Below are positions 5,408 through 10,644 of a DNA stretch of 10,644 nucleotides, one piece after another. The position numbers and the translations under genes were made by a program. Within the stretch, counting starts at the first letter, position 1, and each line of letters opens with the position of its first letter. The stretch lies in NCBI GenBank assembly GCA_025964935.1, contig JAOPXW010000250.1:1-10644 (forward strand), read 5' to 3'. The notes beneath the pieces are model-generated. The model was given only the letters and a program-made list of their open reading frames with translations, was not told the origin of the DNA and did no database searches. Source of the DNA: Friedmanniella sp. GTDB lineage: Bacteria > Actinomycetota > Actinomycetes > Propionibacteriales > Propionibacteriaceae.

Positions 5408-6640
5408 TCAGCCGAGCTCGGCCAGCACCTGCTCGAGCTGGTCCATGCCGTGGTCGAGCTGGGCCGGGGTGATCACGATCGGTGGGGCCAGCCGGATGGT
5501 GGACCCGTGGGTGTCCTTGACCAGCACCCGGCGACGGGCCAGGGCCTCGCTGACCTCGCGACCGGTGCCGATGGCCGGGTCGATGTCGACCCCGGCCCAC
5601 AGACCGCGCGAGCGGACCGCGACGACACCGTGTCCGAGCATCGCGTCCAGCCGCTCGCGCATCCGGGCCCCGAGCCGGGTGGCCCGCTCCTGGTACTCCC
5701 CGGTGGCCAGCAGCTCGACCACCGCGTGACCGACCGCGCAGGCCAGCGGGTTGCCGCCAAAGGTGCTGCCGTGCTGACCCGGGCGGAGCACGCCGAGGAT
5801 GTCCGCGTCGGCCACCACGGCCGAGACCGGGACGATGCCGCCGCCGAGGGCCTTGCCGAGCAGATAGACGTCGGCCACCACGCCCTCGTGCTCGCAGGCC
5901 AGCGTCGCGCCGGTCCGGCCGAGCCCGGACTGGATCTCGTCCGCGATCAGCAGCACGTTGTGCTCCCGGGTCAGCGCGCGGACCCCGGGGAGATATCCCG
6001 GCGGCGGGATCCGCACGCCCGCCTCACCCTGGATCGGCTCGATCAGGACCGCGACCACGTCGCTGGTGATGGCCGCCCGCATCGCGTCGAGGTCGCCGTA
6101 CGGGACGGTCACGAAGCCGGGGGTGTAGGGCCCGAAGTCGTCGTGGGCCTCCGGGTCGTCGGAGAAGCTGATGATGGTCGTGGTGCGGCCGTGGAAGTTG
6201 CCGCCCGCCACGATGATGGTGGCCCGGCCGGCCGGCACCCCCTTCACCTGGTAGCCCCACTTGCGGGCCACCTTGATGCCGGACTCCACCGCCTCGGCCC
6301 CGGTGTTCATCGGGAGCACCATGTCCTTGCCGACCAGCCGGGCCAGCCCCTCGGCGAAGGGGCCGAGCTGGTCGTGGTGGAAGGCGCGCGAGGTCAGGGT
6401 GACGCGGTCGAGCTGGGCCCGGGCGGCGGCCAGCAGGGCCGGGTGCCCGTGGCCGAAGTTGGCCGCCGAGTAGGCGGCCAGGAAGTCGAGGTACTCGACC
6501 CCCTCGGTGTCGGTCAGGGTCGCCCCGGCGCCACTGGCCACCACCACGTCGAGCGGGTGGTAGTTGTGGGCTACGTGCGCGTCCTCGCTGGCCAGCAGGT
6601 CGTGGGTGCGGGTCGTGCCGAGGTGGTCCATCGTGATCAT
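5408..6640 (-). CDS. rocD: Ornithine aminotransferase (ornithine-oxo-acid transaminase)
   Basis: A 410-residue PLP enzyme of aminotransferase class III, the normal length for RocD (about 400). It moves the delta-amino group of ornithine to 2-oxoglutarate, giving glutamate-5-semialdehyde and glutamate, in the cytosol. Visible motifs: YLDFLAAYSAANFGHGHP (50-67), NTGAEAVESGIKVARKWGY (112-130), the PLP-binding DEIQSGLGRTG (234-244, D234 to the pyridine nitrogen), LGKALGGG (261-268) with K263 as the Schiff-base lysine, and GQHGSTFGGNPLA (288-300). I chose ATG 6640, which overlaps the stop of the upstream hydrolase (ATGA) and has GGAG seven bases before it; ATG 6631 is also in frame. The overlap indicates translational coupling to the hydrolase, which would supply ornithine directly or by way of citrulline. 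Two shadow frames run past its start but carry no family signature. Confidence 0.93.
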   Translation of the reverse strand: MITMDHLGTTRTHDLLASEDAHVAHNYHPLDVVVASGAGATLTDTEGVEYLDFLAAYSAANFGHGHPALLAAARAQLDRVTLTSRAFHHDQLGPFAEGLARLVGKDMVLPMNTGAEAVESGIKVARKWGYQVKGVPAGRATIIVAGGNFHGRTTTIISFSDDPEAHDDFGPYTPGFVTVPYGDLDAMRAAITSDVVAVLIEPIQGEAGVRIPPPGYLPGVRALTREHNVLLIADEIQSGLGRTGATLACEHEGVVADVYLLGKALGGGIVPVSAVVADADILGVLRPGQHGSTFGGNPLACAVGHAVVELLATGEYQERATRLGARMRERLDAMLGHGVVAVRSRGLWAGVDIDPAIGTGREVSEALARRRVLVKDTHGSTIRLAPPIVITPAQLDHGMDQLEQVLAELG

Positions 6641-7536
6641 GAGGCGTCTCCGGGTCGGTGGTGGGTGCGGGTGGCGGGCGGGCGGATCTCCTGGGTGCAG
6701 CACTTCACGCTGCCGCCGCCCAGGAGCAGCTCGCTGAGGTCGACCAGGACCGGCTCGTAGCCGGCCGTGGCCAGGGTGTCGGCGAAGGCCTGGGCCGCCG
6801 CCGGGACGAAGACGTGCCGACCGTCGCTGACGCAGTTCAGCCCGAAGGCCAGGGCGTCGTCGGTGTCGGCCAGGACCGCGTCGGGGAAGCGGGTGGCCAA
6901 CAGCCGCCGGCTCGACTCGCTGAAGGCCGGCGGGTAGTAGGCGATGTGGTCGGTCTCGTCGTCGAGCACGGTCAGTGCGACGTCGAGGTGGTAGAAGCGG
7001 GAGTCCACCAGCTCCAGGCTGAGCACCTCGCGGCCGGTGACCGCGGCCAGCTCGGCGTGCGCGTCCGGGCTGGTGCGGAAGCCGTGACCGGCCAGCACCC
7101 GGTCCCGCAGCACCGCGAAGTCGCCCTCGGCCTCGTTCACCGCCGTGGGAACGGCCAGCCCCCGGGCGGCGTACAGGTCCCCGTTCTCGCGGTGCCACGC
7201 GGTGTGCACGGCGGCCTCCGCGCTGCGCTGGGTGCTGGCGAAGCGGGCCGGCAGCACGTGGCCGTCGACCACGATCGCGCCGTTGGCGGCGAAGACCATG
7301 TCGACCAGGCCCTCCTGGGCGGGCAGCAGGTCGACCCGGTGCCCGTACGCCCGGTAGGTCTGGACCAGTGCCGACCACTGCGCCAGCGCGCGGCCCGAGT
7401 CGACCGGCACGGAGGGGTCCATCCACGGGTTGATGGCGTAGGTGACGTCGAAGAAGGTCGGCGGACACATCAGGTAGTGCCGGGGCCGGGGTCGGCGCGA
7501 CCCGGCTGAGGGCCGGGCCAGGACAGTGCTGGTCAC
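6637..7536 (-). CDS. ddaH: Guanidino-group hydrolase: dimethylargininase/arginine dihydrolase-like
   Basis: A 299-residue cytosolic enzyme of the amidinotransferase/arginine deiminase (pentein) superfamily. Motifs: MCPPTFFDVTYAINPWM (23-39), VDMVFAANGAIV (78-89), EGDF (137-140), FYHLDVALTVL (181-191) with catalytic H183, and GGGSVKCCTQEI (273-284) with catalytic C279. Databases would probably name it dimethylargininase, which makes citrulline and a methylamine. Where deiminases and dimethylargininases carry an acidic residue (R-D or E-D), this protein has A-N (N85). From memory, cyanobacterial arginine dihydrolase ArgZ has Asn there, along with an INPWM-type N-terminus; it makes ornithine and ammonia from arginine. 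Direct ornithine output would suit the coupled rocD. The start GTG 7536 lies six bases after a -10-like TAGGCT, so the message may be leaderless. The first 20 residues are a basic extension. Superfamily sure, exact substrate open. Confidence 0.85.
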   Translation of the reverse strand: MTSTVLARPSAGSRRPRPRHYLMCPPTFFDVTYAINPWMDPSVPVDSGRALAQWSALVQTYRAYGHRVDLLPAQEGLVDMVFAANGAIVVDGHVLPARFASTQRSAEAAVHTAWHRENGDLYAARGLAVPTAVNEAEGDFAVLRDRVLAGHGFRTSPDAHAELAAVTGREVLSLELVDSRFYHLDVALTVLDDETDHIAYYPPAFSESSRRLLATRFPDAVLADTDDALAFGLNCVSDGRHVFVPAAAQAFADTLATAGYEPVLVDLSELLLGGGSVKCCTQEIRPPATRTHHRPGDAS

Positions 7537-7542
7537 CCCTCC

Positions 7543-7548
7543 AGCCTA
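7543..7548 (-). promoter_or_regulatory. -10 element for a probably leaderless hydrolase-rocD transcript
   Basis: On the minus strand TAGGCT fits TANNNT, and the GTG start of the hydrolase follows after six bases. Transcription would therefore begin at or within a base or two of the start codon. GGAGGG lies between them but is directly against the GTG, too close to act as a ribosome binding site. No clear -35 is visible. Confidence 0.5.
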
Positions 7549-7571
7549 GGTGGCCGATCACGCAACAGCGG

Positions 7572-7577
7572 TAGGGT
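7572..7577 (+). promoter_or_regulatory. -10 element for the Lrp/AsnC gene
   Basis: TAGGGT fits TANNNT and predicts a transcript start near 7584, about 19 bases before TTG 7603. An in-frame ATG at 7579 would lie upstream of that start, which argues against using it. Only about 24 bases separate this -10 from the divergent one, so the two -35 regions overlap. The space holds GTGGCCGATCAC (7550-7561), a partial dyad GTGnnCGnnCAC that could be an operator. Confidence 0.5.
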
Positions 7578-7602
7578 AATGGACGAAAGAGAGGGACGAT
7601 CC

Positions 7603-8028
7603 TTGCGTCTTGACGAGATCGATCACAAGATCATTGCGCTTCTGGTGGAGAACGGGCGGGAGAGCTTCGCCACCCTCGCGGTGCGGATCGGGCTCTCGAC
7701 CGCCGCGACCAAGCGACGGGTGGACCGGCTCCGGCACGACGGGGCCATCCGCCGGTTCACCGCCGAGATCGACCCGGCCGCCTTGGGCTGGACGATCGAG
7801 GCGTTCGTCGAGCTCTACTGCGAGGGCCGAGTCCCGCCGGACCGGATGCGCGAGATGGTGCGTGCCATCCCCGAGGTCGTCGACGCCTACACCGTGACCG
7901 GGGAGTCGGACGGGATCGTCGTGGTCCGCGCCTCCGACGCCTCCCACTTCGAGGCCGTACTGGGGGTCATCCGCAACTACCCCGGGGTCCGCCGGACCCG
8001 GTCGGCGATCGTCCTGTCGCACCTGTGA
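7603..8028 (+). CDS. Lrp/AsnC family transcriptional regulator
   Basis: A 141-residue regulator. I start it at TTG 7603, not ATG 7579: GAGGG (7591-7595) is seven bases upstream, the -10 TAGGGT implies a transcript start after 7579, and the family usually begins with LDEID just after Met, as here (MRLDEIDHKIIALL). The N-terminal winged helix covers residues 2-50, with LAVRIGLSTAATKRRVDRL (25-43) as the helix-turn-helix. The RAM/AsnC effector domain covers about 65-137, with VTGESDGIVVVRA (98-110) forming the Gly-Asp turn that binds small ligands in this family. Such proteins form octamers and sense amino acids. It diverges from the hydrolase-rocD operon over 66 bases with overlapping promoters, so it probably controls that operon and itself in response to arginine, ornithine or a related amino acid; the ligand is inferred from context. 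Confidence 0.9.
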   Translation: MRLDEIDHKIIALLVENGRESFATLAVRIGLSTAATKRRVDRLRHDGAIRRFTAEIDPAALGWTIEAFVELYCEGRVPPDRMREMVRAIPEVVDAYTVTGESDGIVVVRASDASHFEAVLGVIRNYPGVRRTRSAIVLSHL

Positions 8029-8072
8029 GGGCCGCCGGGGCGCAGGAGCGCGGGGCGGGGGCCCGGGGCTCG

Positions 8073-8083
8073 TACGTTAGGTT
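8073..8083 (+). promoter_or_regulatory. Candidate promoter -10 elements for the sORF-panB-panC operon
   Basis: TACGTT (8073-8078) and TAGGTT (8078-8083) both fit TANNNT. A start near 8086-8090 would leave about 70 bases before the small ORF at 8156. No -35 is visible; upstream is a G-rich run (8037-8068). The rest of 8029-8155 shows no gene. An ATG at 8115 opens a frame without a G/C third-position bias and no sensible end before panB. Confidence 0.35.
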
Positions 8084-8155
8084 GGCCGGTACGCAAGGTC
8101 GCCGCACGGGAGTCATGGCCCTGCCTCTGCTCATCGTGCCTGGTCAGGAAGAAGT

Positions 8156-8248
8156 GTGCTCGTGCTCAGCTCGCCCGACGCGATCGTCTCGCTGGTCGCG
8201 GACCCCCTCATCACCTCCGACGTGCACCTCCGGTCGGTGGGCCGGTGA
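8156..8248 (+). CDS. 30-codon ORF overlapping panB start, possible leader peptide
   Basis: GTG 8156 to TGA 8246-8248, overlapping the GTG of panB in a GTGA. AGGA (8146-8149) lies six bases before the start. All 30 sense codons end in G or C, while the codons just upstream in the same frame (AGT, AGA, GGA, TCA) do not, so the coding signal begins at this start. Thirteen of 30 residues are Val, Leu or Ile; the peptide begins [14 protein letters not shown] and ends LRSVGR, with one DP and one SD in between. I recognise no family. panB itself has no clear ribosome binding site, so its translation probably depends on ribosomes finishing this ORF. It could be a leader peptide sensing branched-chain amino acids (PanB uses the valine precursor 2-oxoisovalerate), a small functional protein, or only a coupling device. 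I see no convincing terminator/antiterminator pair. Confidence 0.6.
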   Translation: MLVLSSPDAIVSLVADPLITSDVHLRSVGR

Positions 8249-9198
8249 CCGCCGCGACCACCCGTCCGGCGCGTCGGATCCGCATCACCGACTTCTTCGC
8301 GGCCAAGCGGCAGGGCGAGCGGTGGGCCATGCTGACCAGCTACGACCAGTACACGGCGGCGATCTTCGACCACGCCGGCGTCTGGGCCCTGCTGGTCGGT
8401 GACTCCGCCGCCAACAACGTGTACGGCTACCAGACCACCCTGCCGGTCACGGTGGACGAGCTGCTGCCGCTGGTCCGCGCCGTCGTCACCTCCACGACCC
8501 GGGCCTTCGTCATCGGCGACCTGCCCTTCGGCTCGTACGAGGACGGGCCCTCCCAGGCCCTGGAGACCTCCATCCGCTTCATGAAGGAGGGCGGCTGCCA
8601 CGCGGTCAAGTTCGAGGGCGGGGTGCGGGTGGCCGACCAGATCCGGAAGGTCACCGACGCCGGCATCCCGGTCATCGGCCACATCGGCTTCACCCCGCAG
8701 AGTGAGCACCAGCTGGGCGGCTACCGGGTCCAGGGCCGCGGCAACGACGCGGAGCGGCTGCTGGCCGACGCCCACGCCGTGGCCGACGCCGGCGCCTTCG
8801 CGGTGGTGCTCGAAATGGTGCCCGGGGACCTCGCCGCCCAGGTCACCGCCGAGCTGGACATCCCGACCGTCGGCATCGGGGCCGGCCCTGGCTGCGACGC
8901 CCAGGTGCTGGTCTGGCAGGACATGCTCGGCCTCCGACCCGGTCCGATGGCCCGCTTCGTCAAGCAGTACGCCGACCTCAACCAGGTGATCACCTCGGCC
9001 ACCCAGGCCTACGTCGACGAGGTCCGCAGCGGCGCCTTCCCGACGGCCGAGCACACCTTCGCCTCCGAGATCACGGAGCGGCCTGCCGAGCTCACCCCCG
9101 TGACCGAGGCGACCGGGGCCGACCCGACCCGGACGGCCGCCGAGGTGTCGCCCGGTGAGATCCCGGCCGACCCTCCCTCGCTCCAGGTGCCCTCGTGA
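8245..9198 (+). CDS. panB: 3-methyl-2-oxobutanoate hydroxymethyltransferase
   Basis: A 317-residue cytosolic enzyme that transfers a hydroxymethyl group from 5,10-methylenetetrahydrofolate to 2-oxoisovalerate, giving ketopantoate, the first committed step to pantothenate. Conserved blocks: [10 protein letters not shown] (29-38), [14 protein letters not shown] (49-62) with Mg-binding D53, [11 protein letters not shown] (89-99) with D92, VKFEGG (121-126), [11 protein letters not shown] (143-153), [11 protein letters not shown] (187-197) with the catalytic-type E190, and [15 protein letters not shown] (209-223). Residues from about 276 on are a 40-residue Pro/Thr/Glu/Ala-rich tail not needed for the fold. 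GTG 8245 overlaps the upstream small ORF's stop and lacks its own strong ribosome binding site. The gene overlaps panC by GTGA. Family assignment is secure. Confidence 0.96.
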   Translation: MTAATTRPARRIRITDFFAAKRQGERWAMLTSYDQYTAAIFDHAGVWALLVGDSAANNVYGYQTTLPVTVDELLPLVRAVVTSTTRAFVIGDLPFGSYEDGPSQALETSIRFMKEGGCHAVKFEGGVRVADQIRKVTDAGIPVIGHIGFTPQSEHQLGGYRVQGRGNDAERLLADAHAVADAGAFAVVLEMVPGDLAAQVTAELDIPTVGIGAGPGCDAQVLVWQDMLGLRPGPMARFVKQYADLNQVITSATQAYVDEVRSGAFPTAEHTFASEITERPAELTPVTEATGADPTRTAAEVSPGEIPADPPSLQVPS

Positions 9199-10073
9199 AG
9201 GTGGCCAACAGCGTCACCGACTTCGCCGCCCTGCGCGCCGAGCTGGACGGCACCGGGGAGCGGATCGTCTACGTCCCGACCATGGGGGCGCTGCACGCCG
9301 GGCACCGGTCCCTGATCGCCCTGGCCAAGAGTCTCGGTAGCCGGGTCGTCATCAGCATCTTCGTCAACCCGCTGCAGTTCGGGCCGGGCGAGGACTACGC
9401 CCGCTACCCCCGGCCACTCGAGGAGGACCTGGAGATCTGTCGGCTGGAGGGGGTGGACCTGGTCCTGGTGCCCACGGTCGCCGAGCTCTACCCGGCCGGC
9501 CGCCAGGTCACGGTCCACGCGGGGCCGATGGGTCAGCTGTGGGAGGGACGGGCGCGCCCCGGCCACTTCGACGGGGTGCTGACCGTGGTGCTCAAGCTGC
9601 TGCACGTGGTCCGTCCACACATCGCGATCTTCGGTCAGAAGGACGCCCAGCAGCTGGCCTGCATCCAGCGGATGGTGCTCGACCTCAACCTCGACGTCAC
9701 CGTGCTCGGGGGCTCGACGCTGCGCGAGCCGGACGGGCTGGCCATGTCCAGCCGGAACGTGTTCCTCAGCGCCGCCGAGCGGGTCACCGCGACCGCTCTG
9801 TCCCGGTCCCTGGCCCAGGCCGCGACGCAGACCTCGGTGCCCGCGGCCCGGGCAGTGGCCTCGGCGGTCCTGGACCAGGTGCGCGACGACCCGGGGTTCG
9901 AGCTGGACTACGCCACCCTGGTGCACCCGACGACCTTCGTCGAGGTCTCCGACGACTACCACGGCGACGCCGTCTTCATCGTGGCGGCACGGGTCGGCAT
10001 GACCCGGCTCATCGACAACGCGCCGATGACTTTCCCCGCCCCGCTCCCGGTCGCCGAGCCCGTCCCGGTCTGA
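9195..10073 (+). CDS. panC: Pantothenate synthetase (pantoate-beta-alanine ligase)
   Basis: A 292-residue cytosolic enzyme that activates pantoate with ATP and joins it to beta-alanine to give pantothenate. Conserved sites: [16 protein letters not shown] (26-41) with the HxGH ATP motif at 34-37; [18 protein letters not shown] (56-73); [17 protein letters not shown] (116-132); [10 protein letters not shown] (145-154); and [12 protein letters not shown] (177-188), the KMSKS-like loop. Length is normal for the family; the last dozen residues are a Pro/Val tail. GTG 9195 overlaps the panB stop in a GTGA, with a weak AGGTG five bases upstream, so translation is coupled to panB. Both enzymes of the pantoate branch are produced together; the ketopantoate reductase (panE or ilvC) and panD are not in this window. 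Confidence 0.97.
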   Translation: MKVANSVTDFAALRAELDGTGERIVYVPTMGALHAGHRSLIALAKSLGSRVVISIFVNPLQFGPGEDYARYPRPLEEDLEICRLEGVDLVLVPTVAELYPAGRQVTVHAGPMGQLWEGRARPGHFDGVLTVVLKLLHVVRPHIAIFGQKDAQQLACIQRMVLDLNLDVTVLGGSTLREPDGLAMSSRNVFLSAAERVTATALSRSLAQAATQTSVPAARAVASAVLDQVRDDPGFELDYATLVHPTTFVEVSDDYHGDAVFIVAARVGMTRLIDNAPMTFPAPLPVAEPVPV

Positions 10074-10094
10074 GACCGGCCAGGCGGGCAGCGG

Positions 10095-10644
10095 ATGGAC
10101 CTCGACGAGGCGGCGACGGAGCTCTACGCGCTGCCCCCGGAGGAGTTCGTCCCGCGACGAAAGGAGCTGGTCGCCCAGGCTCGGGCCGACCGGGACCGCG
10201 ACCTCGTCCGCGACCTGGGCGCCCTGCGGCGGCCGACCCGTACGGCGTGGCTGGTCAACCTGCTCTCCCGCCACGACCAGCCGGGGCTGGAGGCCCTCTT
10301 CGCCCTCGGCGAGGAGCTCCTCGCGGCGCAGCACCGACGCTCCGGGGCCGACCTGCGTCGCCTGTCGGGCGAGCGGCGACGTCAGGTCGACAGTCTCGCC
10401 CGGCAGGCGGTGCGGCTCGGGGCCGAGCAGGGCTACCGGGCCACCGACGGCGCGGCCGCCGAGCTCGTGCAGACCCTGCAGGCGGCCCTGGGCGACCCGG
10501 CCGTCGCCGACCTCGTACGCCGTGGACGCCTCAGCCAGGCGGCCAGCTACGCCGGGTTCGGGCCCGGTGACCTGACCGCGGCCCTGGCCGGGTCGCCGCC
10601 GAGCGACGCTCCCGGGCCGGCCGATCAGGGGCAGGCCGAGGGCG
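10095..10644 (+). CDS. Conserved actinobacterial hypothetical protein, 5' part (runs off right edge)
   Basis: ATG 10095 opens a frame with no stop to the window end, 183 codons visible, with consistent G/C at third positions. It begins MDLDEAATELYALPPEEF, continues with a basic helical segment ending DLGALRRPTRTAWLVNLLSR (about residues 40-59, in two parts DLGALRRPTR and TAWLVNLLSR), then charged Arg/Ala/Leu helices, and near the visible end GRLSQAASYAGFGPGDL followed by a Pro/Ala/Asp-rich linker. I recognise this as a widespread uncharacterised actinobacterial family with the pattern LYxLPPxEF, ALRRPTxxAWxVN and ASYAGFG. It has no signal peptide or membrane helix, and no catalytic motif I can name. 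It lies 21 bases after panC on the same strand with only a weak ribosome binding site (GGCGGG), so it is probably in the same transcript. Function unknown. Confidence 0.8.
   Translation, partial: MDLDEAATELYALPPEEFVPRRKELVAQARADRDRDLVRDLGALRRPTRTAWLVNLLSRHDQPGLEALFALGEELLAAQHRRSGADLRRLSGERRRQVDSLARQAVRLGAEQGYRATDGAAAELVQTLQAALGDPAVADLVRRGRLSQAASYAGFGPGDLTAALAGSPPSDAPGPADQGQAEG

Noticed and set aside
5450..7509. Plus-strand open frames of 280-440 codons opposite rocD and the hydrolase
   Set aside because: Val/Gly/Arg/His-rich antisense shadows with no recognisable motif; the minus strand carries both catalytic gene families intact.
6641..7561. Minus-strand open frame continuing upstream of rocD
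   Set aside because: It overlaps the hydrolase gene in another frame and is Arg/Gly/Pro-rich. RocD's conserved start and the ATGA overlap place its beginning at 6640.
8025..8402. Plus-strand frame spanning the Lrp-panB gap, including ATG 8115
   Set aside because: No G/C third-position bias, runs into panB out of frame, and turns Arg/Ser/Pro-rich. The coding signal in the gap belongs to the 8156-8248 frame.
8131..10334. Two long minus-strand frames opposite panB and panC
   Set aside because: Composition of antisense shadow sequence, no family motifs, and fully conserved panB and panC on the plus strand.
1..10644. Mobile element, prophage, defence island, toxin-antitoxin pair, CRISPR array or RNA gene
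   Set aside because: No transposase, integrase, nuclease, paired small toxin/antitoxin genes, regularly spaced repeats, or tRNA/rRNA sequence could be recognised on either strand. Base composition looks uniform.

Overview
The window is very G+C rich, with codons ending almost always in G or C, frequent GTG starts and several four-base GTGA/ATGA gene overlaps. The gene families (DUF6328, CsbD, EntS-like MFS, RocD with a guanidino hydrolase, panB-panC) fit a high-GC Actinomycetota chromosome. I cannot name the genus; a Propionibacteriales-type organism is a guess. I see no insertion sequence, integrase, phage gene, CRISPR array, tRNA or rRNA. This looks like ordinary core and semi-core chromosome, not a mobile island.

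Layout, left to right. (1) 1-1545, plus strand: the 3' part of an acyl-CoA dehydrogenase-like gene, translationally coupled to a family 2 glycosyltransferase. (2) 1573-2887, minus strand: a TetR-type regulator followed by a small DUF6328 membrane protein. (3) 2888-3375: a regulatory region with two palindromes and a good plus-strand promoter, leading to a 63-residue CsbD-like stress protein and a strong hairpin terminator. (4) 3490-5328: a TagD-like nucleotidyltransferase (minus) diverging from a 12-helix MFS exporter (plus). The MFS gene ends inside a short tandem repeat. (5) 5408-8028: an arginine/ornithine catabolic module. A guanidino-group hydrolase and ornithine aminotransferase (rocD) form a minus-strand operon with an ATGA overlap, and an Lrp/AsnC regulator diverges from them across a 66-base region holding two -10 elements. 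(6) 8156-10073: a newly recognised 30-codon ORF, panB and panC, chained by GTGA overlaps; panB and panC supply ketopantoate and pantothenate for coenzyme A. (7) 10095 to the right edge: a conserved actinobacterial hypothetical gene that runs out of the window.

Functional reading: the module in (5) would take arginine or a derivative to ornithine (or citrulline) and ornithine to glutamate-5-semialdehyde, with the Lrp protein as the obvious local controller. In (6) the small ORF has its own ribosome binding site while panB has none that is clear, so panB translation probably depends on it.

I did not find a convincing wholly new multi-gene system. The observations I would pursue first are the branched-chain-rich small ORF welded to panB, the Asn-containing guanidino hydrolase paired with RocD (possible arginine dihydrolase rather than dimethylargininase), and the GTTTAC/GTAAAC operator overlapping the promoter upstream of csbD.
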